Positions 1 through 6,992 of a DNA stretch of 11,064 nt are shown here, piece after piece; the first letter of the stretch is position 1; every line of letters begins with the position of its first letter. Where the stretch lies: the NCBI GenBank assembly GCA_018645535.1, contig JABGWN010000276.1, positions 1 to 11,064 on the forward strand, written 5' to 3'. A model generated the notes under the pieces. It did no database searches and was not told where the DNA came from. It saw only the letters and a program-made list of their open reading frames with translations. This stretch comes from Methanobacteriota archaeon. Lineage in GTDB: Archaea > Thermoplasmatota > Poseidoniia > Poseidoniales > Poseidoniaceae. The translations under genes and the position numbers were made by a program.

Positions 1-263
1 AAATCAGAAAGAAAGAAAGCGGCTTTGAAATAAACTGAAATTTCAGTTACTGAAGAGTCAATCGGGAAATCTTCGTCCCAAGTTTCTTGTTGAACGTTTA
101 CAAATACATGTTCAATAGAAAGAGGAGAAAAGGATTCTGATTCAATTGGATCATCTCGAAGGTGCTCCATATACTCCCTTCCTTGGAGCAAACCTAAGCA
201 TCCAGATGACGAAACGAGCAGCATTGTCAACGCGACAAAAGCGGCGAGTGTTCGTTGCTGCAT
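1..263 (-). CDS. Putative lipoprotein, N-terminal part only (3' end beyond window)
   Basis: An uninterrupted reading frame starts at ATG 263 and runs off the left edge, giving 87 residues. The N-terminus is a textbook lipoprotein signal: two Gln and an Arg (residues 2-4), a hydrophobic core at about residues 5-18, then S-S-G-C with the lipobox cysteine at residue 22, followed by L-G as is common in archaeal lipoproteins. A purine-rich GGGGGTG lies 3 nt before the ATG (267-273) and supports this start. The residues after the cysteine are acidic and mostly polar and match no family I recognise. The protein is inferred to be exported and lipid-anchored on the outer face of the membrane. It is co-oriented with the 939-residue membrane protein gene upstream but separated by 166 bp, so it may have its own promoter. 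Being truncated, its function cannot be assigned. Confidence 0.72.
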   Translation of the reverse strand, partial: MQQRTLAAFVALTMLLVSSSGCLGLLQGREYMEHLRDDPIESESFSPLSIEHVFVNVQQETWDEDFPIDSSVTEISVYFKAAFFLSD

Positions 264-429
264 AGACACCCCCAGCATACACAAGAATATGAAAAGCGCG
301 CCGAAAAGGGAAGTGTTCAAACGTGAGATTCATGTCTCGCAATTTGCCTGAATGAAGTGAAACCGGACCGAGCGAAAGCGATGACGAACCCTATGAGTGC
401 TGACAGGCGTTATTTTCAACCAATCTTGT

Positions 430-3249
430 TCATTCGAACTTTGCACCACATGTCGGGCATTCGTTCGCATCAACTGCAATGACTGCACCACAAGCTCCAC
501 AATCAGCAGTCTCCTTGGTGGATTCTGCCTTGCGACGCGGGCGTCGACGCGGTTTTGCAGCCTTTTTCGGTTCATCTGAATCTGTTGAAAGTGGATTAGA
601 GTCATCTTCCACGGAGAAATTATGAGAAGCTTCAGTTATTTCATTTCCTGCGAGTGAACTATCTGTCAATCCCATACCAACAACAACCTTTTCGCCTGGC
701 AATACGCCTTCTTCACCAGTGATATCAAACAAGTCGCCTCTGATATCGGCATCACTTGCAGAGAGGGTATTCCATGCATCGCCATCCTTGTCAGTTCCAT
801 CGTCCTTGAGAGTCTTCATCGCCTCTTTATTCGGGAGGAATGCATCCAAATCATGACCTTCGAATGCTTCCTTAGCAGTCTTCAAGGTTGTAACAACCTG
901 ATTCTCCATTTCAGAGATTTCCTCATCGGTCATATCTTCCATTGAGATCTCATCAGCATATCGTCGGTCATATGCAGCTGTAACTTCTTCTTCAGCAGCA
1001 ACAACATTCTCATCCCATTCGTCTTCGAGATTATCTTCATCATAACCAAATTCTTTGACAGCAGAAGCGAAGTCTTCGGTACCACTGACGATTTTGTTTT
1101 CGTCTTCTTCTGGAAGGGAAACGAGTTCCTTTTCCTGTGGAACTTCACGAATGCGTCGTTCTCGTCGCTCGAAATATGAACTTACATCCTGCTCTGTTCC
1201 ACAGTATGGGCAATTCTCCATAAGATCAGGTACAGACTCGCCACATGCAGAACATTCGTGGAATTGAGAACGAGCTTTGCGAAGGTTGAACGAACAATGT
1301 GGGCAACGATTTTCATCGCCTTCAAGTTCACCATCACAGGCTGGACAATAATTGAAGATATCTCGTTCCACTTCATCCTCACGATCTCTGGTAAGCAGAA
1401 TTGCACCCACAAGGAATCCAATGAGTACAAGTGCTCCAATGAGCATCAGAATCGCAGTTCCAGTACCACTATTCTCTTCGTTTGCACCATCTCCGCCCTC
1501 AATAAACGCTGTCGAGTAAGACCGTTCAAACGTCGTAGTAATTGTAGAAGAAGGAGAATGAACCAATTGAACAATTGTCAGTTTTCCTGAGGCTTTGAAT
1601 GTACAGGATACCTCTTCTCTATCTCCCGGTTTTTCAATGACAATCTCAGAAACTGACCAGGTGGACTGGCTGTTCTTACATGTAATTGAGACGTTTCCTG
1701 ACCCTCGAGTTGATTTCAAAGATAGACTGAGCGTGTATTCTTCGCCCGAATCGAGTGGGAAGGTCGCGAGTTCGCCATCGTTGTCAACCAGTACCTGCGT
1801 ATCTTCATCCCATTCGAGTTGCAGATTCGCTTCGACAAGGACAGACCCTGATGCACGACTGTTGGTTGGATTTCTATCGTATGAACTTACAGAAGGTTGC
1901 CACTGAACATCCAGTTCCGCTGTATGGGCGCCCAACGACGTTGACAAGGACACAGTGTAGGTGTAACTGCTTCCTGATTGGAGAGTGATAAGACCGGATT
2001 GGAAATCCTGACCTTCCCATGAATAGAGGAAGTTACCGCCAACGGAGATATCTCCCGTATTCGTGGCAGTCATCGACCAATCAATTGGAAACCCAGCTGA
2101 GACCGAAGTCAAGTTTGGTAAAGCAAGTGGGTCAACATAAACATCTGGTATTTCTGGAAGAGTGAAGGTTGTAATATGGTCGTCGTTATCGGTCCTCTCT
2201 TGCACAAATCCGCCCGTCTCGAATGGGTCAATACGGGCAACAAGCGAATATTGACCATTGCTCAAACCTGCAATGTTCGCACTCCCAATGGATGTCGTCC
2301 ATGCATGTTGAGAATATCCAGTTCCGAAGACACCTACTGTGAACGGTTGGAGTGATCGGACAGTGGAGGCACCTTCTCGCAATTCAATGACCATTGGAAC
2401 ATCGAGAGAGCCTTCTCCAGATTCTCTTGCTATCGTACCCGAAACAGCCCATGGACCTGTCAGAGAACCTTCTGTCGGCACAATAAGTATCTCACCAATA
2501 TGGGATAGATCCATTCTTGGCTCAATGTCAAATTGAACAATTTCATCTTTCCCTTGTTCGGTTGATTCCAATACCTCATCTCGGGCATCTGGAGTTAAGA
2601 TGAGGTCGTAAGAGCCTGAGACAGGTGCAGTAAAGGTCGTGTTGACCCATGCATATTCGCTGGCACTAATTGCTGGAGTTGGAAGTTCCACATCTGCAAT
2701 CGAGCCTGGGTAATTAATGCCAAGATACGATGCTTGAGCATCAACTGAACCAATGTTTGTCACCTTTGTACTCAATGAAATTGTATCGCCAGAATGAAGA
2801 TCCGTGTTGGGTGTAAGAATTGTCTCCGTCACTCTTAGATTCGGTAATCCCAGTACAGTGAAGGAATGATAAAACTCGACTTCGGTTTGTCCATCGTACG
2901 AATACGTCACCCACAGTTTATTTTCGCCTTCAACAAGATTGTCCCATTGTGCAGTCACAGTTTCGAAATCGTCAGCATCGATGTTGACGGTGCTTGTAAT
3001 GAGACGGTTGTTCGTAGAAATACCATTCTTATAGAATGAATATTCGACATCAAAAGCAGTTTGTGAATTCGTATTCGAAAGCGTCAATGAACCTGTAATT
3101 GAACCGCCTGCAGTAGGGCTTGCAGGCAGGATACCGAGAGTAGAATCTGAGGATTCAATGCCGCCGCTATCGTATGAACTAACAGAGGCTGGAGCCAATG
3201 AAGTCATCATCAGCAATACACAGAAGACTACGTACGCCCTTCTTGCCAT
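430..3249 (-). CDS. Single-pass membrane protein: extracellular CARDB/Ig-like domains, three cytoplasmic zinc ribbons
   Basis: The protein has 939 residues. A signal peptide (about 1-25) is followed by some 550 extracellular residues of beta-sandwich modules. A CARDB-like domain spans about 136-243, with the family's N-x-G turn (T-N-I-G, 164-167) and closing D-E-V-L-E strand. Further modules lie at about 250-365, 367-472 and 473-580; the last has two cysteines (524, 549) that could form a disulfide. A transmembrane helix (about 596-619) is followed by charged R-D-R-E. The cytoplasmic side has two adjacent zinc ribbons (Cys 635/638/649/652 and 666/669/680/683), a long acidic linker (about 704-890), a basic patch (P-R-R-R-P-R-R-K, 900-907) and a third ribbon (917/920/931/934) at the extreme C-terminus. 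All three have the spacing CxxC-x10-CxxC. CARDB domains are often adhesive; zinc ribbons usually bind protein or nucleic acid. A receptor or envelope scaffold is inferred; ligand and partner are unknown. It is divergent from the 600-residue surface protein gene. Confidence 0.88.
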   Translation of the reverse strand: MARRAYVVFCVLLMMTSLAPASVSSYDSGGIESSDSTLGILPASPTAGGSITGSLTLSNTNSQTAFDVEYSFYKNGISTNNRLITSTVNIDADDFETVTAQWDNLVEGENKLWVTYSYDGQTEVEFYHSFTVLGLPNLRVTETILTPNTDLHSGDTISLSTKVTNIGSVDAQASYLGINYPGSIADVELPTPAISASEYAWVNTTFTAPVSGSYDLILTPDARDEVLESTEQGKDEIVQFDIEPRMDLSHIGEILIVPTEGSLTGPWAVSGTIARESGEGSLDVPMVIELREGASTVRSLQPFTVGVFGTGYSQHAWTTSIGSANIAGLSNGQYSLVARIDPFETGGFVQERTDNDDHITTFTLPEIPDVYVDPLALPNLTSVSAGFPIDWSMTATNTGDISVGGNFLYSWEGQDFQSGLITLQSGSSYTYTVSLSTSLGAHTAELDVQWQPSVSSYDRNPTNSRASGSVLVEANLQLEWDEDTQVLVDNDGELATFPLDSGEEYTLSLSLKSTRGSGNVSITCKNSQSTWSVSEIVIEKPGDREEVSCTFKASGKLTIVQLVHSPSSTITTTFERSYSTAFIEGGDGANEENSGTGTAILMLIGALVLIGFLVGAILLTRDREDEVERDIFNYCPACDGELEGDENRCPHCSFNLRKARSQFHECSACGESVPDLMENCPYCGTEQDVSSYFERRERRIREVPQEKELVSLPEEDENKIVSGTEDFASAVKEFGYDEDNLEDEWDENVVAAEEEVTAAYDRRYADEISMEDMTDEEISEMENQVVTTLKTAKEAFEGHDLDAFLPNKEAMKTLKDDGTDKDGDAWNTLSASDADIRGDLFDITGEEGVLPGEKVVVGMGLTDSSLAGNEITEASHNFSVEDDSNPLSTDSDEPKKAAKPRRRPRRKAESTKETADCGACGAVIAVDANECPTCGAKFE

Positions 3250-3365
3250 GCTTTTCCCACGTCATGCAAAGCACTTGAACCCATCTCATAAGAACCCAAA
3301 AAGTTGAGAGAAAACCTCCTGTTGGAAGGGGAGATTTGAAGGGAGGTCGCATCTGTAACAAAAGC
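3250..3365. promoter_or_regulatory. Divergent intergenic region between the two surface-protein genes
   Basis: These 116 bp separate two start codons facing away from each other, so both promoters must lie here or inside the opposite gene. AT-rich stretches occur at about 3285-3305, but I see no convincing TATA/BRE box for either direction. The plus-strand side is purine-rich (3324-3347), including GGGAGG at 3341-3346. That is 19 nt from the ATG at 3366, too far for a normal Shine-Dalgarno site. The assignment rests on gene arrangement, not on a recognised motif. Confidence 0.4.
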
Positions 3366-5168
3366 ATGGGAGGCAGAGCGGTTGCAGTCGGCATCATTTC
3401 CCTCTTGCTCATTTCCATTTTTCCCCTTGATATCGATAACCATCTGCATCTCGAAGAAGAGTCAGTAATACACTCATCATCAGCAGCCAGTATCGCATTC
3501 TCGAATGGCCCAATTGAGTCCGAATCTGTCACAGGATTGAAGACGGTTACCTTCAGTATTTCAGGTACGGGAACCATCGATTCGATCTTGGTTGAAATCG
3601 CATCACAAGGGGGTGCTTATTCCACACTTACAAATCTCACTGGTACACCTTGGCTGTTCAATTTTGATTCCACTTCGGTTGCGAATGGCACATACACAAT
3701 GCGTGCTACTGGCTGGGATACAGATGTGGACGGCTCCACTTTGACCACAACAGGAGAGTTCACAATCGATAATCACATACCTGAGATTACTGCATTCACA
3801 ATTCTTTCCCCAGATGTTGGTTCTGGAACAAGTAATACAGATAGAGCATGGTTTAGTATCGCTGAGACAGGTACCTTAGAATTCCGATACGGTGTCTCTG
3901 ATGATGATTTCAACAGAGCGACTCTACAAAATGTACCAGGGCCTGGTTCACCTTCTACTGATGGACCTTCAAGCCTCACATACGGCTGGGATTGGTCAAG
4001 TGGAAGTTTCTCTGAGGGAACTTGGAATCCCCGTCTTACTGTTTACGACGACTCTGGATTGAGTAATACATCGACATTATTCATCGGTATCGACCGAACT
4101 GGACCAACCATGTCTTCCATCACGGTTGGAAGCGGTTCTGCATGGCAATCTTCCACAATTGTGGAACTATCTGGTATTTTGGACGGTGCCAATGATGGAA
4201 CAGGATCCGGTGTTGAGACTGTTGAACTGAAAATCGATTCTGGAACATGGACTGCTATCACCACGAATACACATTCAATTACCTTAGAAGAGGGGAATCA
4301 TACACTTGAGTTGCGAGCAACTGATACGGTTGGTAACGTCGGAAATACAATCACAACATCTGTACAAGTTGACACCACCATTCCTGAAATGGTTGGTTGG
4401 ACTGTTGATGCGCTTACAACCGATCTTGTTGGTCAAGCAAACATTTCTTTTGCAGCGTATGACTTACTCTCAGGCATCGACGAAAGCGGAATTTCATTGC
4501 AATATGGATTCGATCTAAACGGTGTTGGTCTTACACCAGACCTCTCAGGCCAGTGGCTTGAAGTCCCAGGTACTGGCCTTGATAGAGACCTTGCACTAGC
4601 AAATTGGGCAACAAAGTCTCGTCAGTACCTCATGCTAAGAGCAACAGTCGTGGACGAAGCTGGGAACAGCGAGACTACAGAACCTAGAGCTTTCCAAGTC
4701 ATGCCAGGACTCGACCTCTACTGGAACGTAACTGAAACGGACGTCAACAAACTTGTTGTGCGTCCAGGGAACACATTTGGTAACATCACCATCTCTGGAG
4801 AAATTCGTTCCAATAAGGCGTATCCAGGATCAGTGGCTGTAATCTTAGAAGCTGCTCCTGCCGATCGAAATGCTGCAACTGAATGGACTGTCATGCAAGC
4901 ACAAACACTTCTTGCAGGTTCTCTCGGCACAGGCGTGGCATATCTCACTTGGAACTATACTGTTCCTAATAGCGGTCAATACGACCTGCGTGTACGCATT
5001 GATCCTTCGAATCTCATCGATGAAAATAGTGAGATAAACAACGACCATTACATGGTTGTAACAGGTGCTGACGTCTCATCACCTGGCCTTGTTCCATCGT
5101 TCGCTCCAACCATGATTGCACTCCTTTGTGCTGGCTTTGTCGTAGCTTGGCTTCAACAGCGGGATTGA
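3366..5168 (+). CDS. Secreted surface protein with Ig-like repeats, CARDB-like domain and C-terminal membrane anchor
   Basis: The protein has 600 residues from ATG 3366. The N-terminus (M-G-G-R then a hydrophobic run to about residue 20) is a signal peptide. A TTG at 3336 would add ten polar residues before it and is less likely. The ectodomain contains about four Ig-like modules (about 45-135, 138-245, 246-337, 338-446). Their boundaries recur as D-x-x-x-P (for example D-N-H-I-P, D-R-T-G-P, D-T-T-I-P) and several modules carry the A-x-D-x-x-G-N type strand seen in bacterial Ig-like repeats (319-324, 430-434). A CARDB-like module follows (about 447-567), ending in R-I-D-P and E-I-N-N-D. The C-terminus is a Pro-Gly/Ser linker, one hydrophobic helix (about 577-596) and a four-residue Q-Q-R-D tail, so the protein is anchored at both synthesis and maturity or processed by a sortase-like enzyme. 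An adhesive or cell-wall role is inferred. The KH gene starts 26 bp downstream on the same strand. Confidence 0.85.
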   Translation: MGGRAVAVGIISLLLISIFPLDIDNHLHLEEESVIHSSSAASIAFSNGPIESESVTGLKTVTFSISGTGTIDSILVEIASQGGAYSTLTNLTGTPWLFNFDSTSVANGTYTMRATGWDTDVDGSTLTTTGEFTIDNHIPEITAFTILSPDVGSGTSNTDRAWFSIAETGTLEFRYGVSDDDFNRATLQNVPGPGSPSTDGPSSLTYGWDWSSGSFSEGTWNPRLTVYDDSGLSNTSTLFIGIDRTGPTMSSITVGSGSAWQSSTIVELSGILDGANDGTGSGVETVELKIDSGTWTAITTNTHSITLEEGNHTLELRATDTVGNVGNTITTSVQVDTTIPEMVGWTVDALTTDLVGQANISFAAYDLLSGIDESGISLQYGFDLNGVGLTPDLSGQWLEVPGTGLDRDLALANWATKSRQYLMLRATVVDEAGNSETTEPRAFQVMPGLDLYWNVTETDVNKLVVRPGNTFGNITISGEIRSNKAYPGSVAVILEAAPADRNAATEWTVMQAQTLLAGSLGTGVAYLTWNYTVPNSGQYDLRVRIDPSNLIDENSEINNDHYMVVTGADVSSPGLVPSFAPTMIALLCAGFVVAWLQQRD

Positions 5169-5184
5169 AAAACATCGGCTGGTG

Positions 5185-5190
5185 GGTGGT
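5185..5190 (+). promoter_or_regulatory. Ribosome binding site of the KH-domain gene
   Basis: GGTGGT lies 4 nt before ATG 5195, and the longer stretch GGTGGTAATC matches the anti-Shine-Dalgarno complement GGAGGTGATC at 8 of 10 positions. It decides between this start and frame extensions reaching back into the upstream gene. Confidence 0.6.
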
Positions 5191-5194
5191 AATC

Positions 5195-5941
5195 ATGCGA
5201 CAAGGGCTCCCTCGAATTCCAAAGGATAGAATTGCTGTTCTCATCGGTTCAAAAGGTACGACTGCAAAGTCATTACGAAATGCATCTGGAGCAAAGGAAT
5301 TTCACATCGACTCTGAGACGGGGGATGTGGAAGTAGTCTGGGGTGAACCAGGCTCATATGACCCGATTAAGGCGTTAAAGTTCCCTGATGTCATCAAGGC
5401 AGTCGGTCGTGGAATGGCTCCAAAGGCTGCAATTCGATTACTCGAAGATGAGAACTTCTTCGAAATGGTTGATCTCAAAGATTTCGTGGGTAAGCGTTCA
5501 CATCAGCAGAGAAGAATTCGTGCCCGAATTATCGGAAGTCAAGGAAAAGTACGTCGTTTAATTGAAAACTTGACCGATGTAGAAGTCACAATTTACAAAT
5601 CTACAGTTGTACTTGTTGGCGATGCAGAGGGAATTGGCCTTGCCAGACAGGCAGTTGAGATGCTTGCAGGTGGTTCAGAACATGGAACTGTGCTTTCATT
5701 CCTTGAGCGACGAAGAAAGCGCATGAAGTTTGATAATCGTTCTTTAGATTCGATCGAAGCTAAAGAATCCAAGGAAGAAACATCGACTGGTTTCGATGGT
5801 CTTGTCCCTGGATTAGCTGATGTTAGTGAACGGAGAGACCGTAGACTTCGAGCAAGCCAAGTCGATCCAGAAGATGAAGAAGCCGTCGTCGGTATGATGG
5901 AAATGGCTGAAGATGAACACATTGTTTGGGAAGAAGAGTGA
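5195..5941 (+). CDS. dim2: Archaeal Dim2/Pno1-type KH-domain RNA-binding protein
   Basis: The protein has 248 residues and two KH domains. KH1 (about 7-80) has the RNA-binding loop G-S-K-G at 18-21. KH2 (about 105-160) has G-S-Q-G at 114-117. Between them lies the family signature G-R-G-M-A-P-K-A-A (71-79). This two-KH arrangement is that of the archaeal homologue of eukaryotic Dim2/Pno1, which binds the 3' end of small-subunit rRNA during maturation and has been linked to aIF2-alpha. The protein should act in the cytoplasm on pre-30S particles. A C-terminal extension of about 75 residues (from about 172) is first basic (R-R-R-K-R) and ends strongly acidic (E-E-E). The frame is open back to 5126 inside the surface-protein gene, but the Shine-Dalgarno site and the start of homology favour ATG 5195. 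It may share a transcript with the surface-protein gene. Its stop lies one base from the opposing RIO1 stop. Confidence 0.93.
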   Translation: MRQGLPRIPKDRIAVLIGSKGTTAKSLRNASGAKEFHIDSETGDVEVVWGEPGSYDPIKALKFPDVIKAVGRGMAPKAAIRLLEDENFFEMVDLKDFVGKRSHQQRRIRARIIGSQGKVRRLIENLTDVEVTIYKSTVVLVGDAEGIGLARQAVEMLAGGSEHGTVLSFLERRRKRMKFDNRSLDSIEAKESKEETSTGFDGLVPGLADVSERRDRRLRASQVDPEDEEAVVGMMEMAEDEHIVWEEE

Positions 5942-5942
5942 A

Positions 5943-6938
5943 TCATTCTTCTTCCATTCGATGGACGTGTGATAAATCCATTTCCAGAACATCATACATT
6001 GCATCTGCTAATGTTATTTCAATACCATTCTTGTTTCCCCATTCCACCAACCGAGTTACATCTCGTACAAGGAATTCCTTTGCCTTAGGGTGATGTTGTA
6101 TAACGCCTTGACCGACATCGATGACAATGGGTGCATCATTGTGCCACAAGATGTTGTATGGGGAAAAATCACCATGAACCAGATCAGCTTTCTGCCAAGA
6201 AACTGCCAAGAACTCCAACATTTCATCAAACACTGGTTGTGGGTTTTCGATTCGAACATCTCGTAATTTGGGAGATGGTTGTGTTTCACTACCAAGATAT
6301 TCCATGATGAGAATATTCTTTTGAACTGCAATAGGACGCGGGACAGGCAATCCCCAACGATGTAAACGGGTCAAATTACGATGCTCTTTTCGTACCCAAA
6401 TATCAACAAGATCACGATGACGTCGACGAAGACCACCGAAACGGGGATCGCCCTCAATGTACTGCATCAGATTCTTGAATACTGCATTTGAGGTATGGAA
6501 GATTTTTACCGCAACCGATTGGCCATCGCCATCTGTTCCGTGGAATACGTGAGCTTCTTTTCCTCGAGCAATTGGGAAATCGAGTGTATCCAGTATTCCT
6601 GAATTCATCATTTTGTAAAGCGACATTAAGGTTAGTCTGTCAAAGACTTGATCGAACGTTCTTCGATCGACCCAATCATAGGTACCAGTACCCATAGCGC
6701 CTTGAATTCGATTTTCAATTTTCTTGAACATGCGTTTGTTTCGCTCATCCTTCATCCAATTGAATGAACTATTTTTTCCTGCTAAGCCTTCAACAAACTT
6801 TGAGGTATGTTGCTCATCGAAATCAGCATCAGCCTGATCATCCAAAGATTTTGGGCCCTTATTCTGCTTTTTACGAGTTTTACGACGTTGCCGAGTGCGC
6901 TCACTCAGTTCATCCCAATCATCATTTGAACGAGACAT
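5943..6938 (-). CDS. rio1: RIO1-family serine/threonine protein kinase
   Basis: The protein has 331 residues. Visible RIO1 features, in order: helical lead-in with F-D-R-L-T-L-M-S-L-Y-K (99-109), nucleotide loop A-R-G-K-E-A-H-V-F (124-132), ATP-contacting Lys145 in A-V-K-I-F, the RIO1 segment Y-I-E-G-D-P-R-F (160-167), hinge M-E-Y-L-G (212-216), catalytic H-G-D-F-S-P-Y-N with Asp257 and Asn262, and metal-binding Asp274 in I-D-V-G-Q. No winged helix precedes the kinase, which argues against RIO2. RIO1 acts as an ATPase/kinase on late pre-small-subunit particles. The catalytic loop deviates from the common RIO1 form H-A-D-L-S-E-Y-N, but essential residues are kept. About 55-60 basic and polar N-terminal residues (R-Q-R-R-K-T-R-K-K, 16-24) exceed the short archaeal RIO1 proteins. 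GGAAGGGT at 6944-6951, 5 nt before the ATG, supports the start. It lies 54 nt downstream of eif1a on the same strand. Confidence 0.95.
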   Translation of the reverse strand: MSRSNDDWDELSERTRQRRKTRKKQNKGPKSLDDQADADFDEQHTSKFVEGLAGKNSSFNWMKDERNKRMFKKIENRIQGAMGTGTYDWVDRRTFDQVFDRLTLMSLYKMMNSGILDTLDFPIARGKEAHVFHGTDGDGQSVAVKIFHTSNAVFKNLMQYIEGDPRFGGLRRRHRDLVDIWVRKEHRNLTRLHRWGLPVPRPIAVQKNILIMEYLGSETQPSPKLRDVRIENPQPVFDEMLEFLAVSWQKADLVHGDFSPYNILWHNDAPIVIDVGQGVIQHHPKAKEFLVRDVTRLVEWGNKNGIEITLADAMYDVLEMDLSHVHRMEEE

Positions 6939-6992
6939 GGTGTACCCTTCCTGTTGTGAGTTTGTTGAGGGGGGACATCAATGCTCCGATGA

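Noticed and set aside
286..295. Possible TATA box for the lipoprotein gene (TTTTCATATT on the minus strand)
   Set aside because: It sits about 27 nt before the ATG, which would suit a leaderless transcript, but the match is weak and a Shine-Dalgarno-like GGGGGTG argues for a leader.
3336..3365. TTG start adding ten residues to the Ig-repeat protein
   Set aside because: The purine-rich stretch abuts the TTG too closely to serve it well, and the signal peptide is more normal from ATG 3366. It cannot be fully excluded.
3179..3577. 132-residue minus-strand frame spanning the divergent region
   Set aside because: It overlaps the start of both surface-protein genes in other frames and has no recognisable domain; both signal peptides read better.
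5593..5946. 117-residue Ser-rich frame on the minus strand
   Set aside because: It is antisense to KH2 and the C-terminal extension of the KH protein and has no coding signature.
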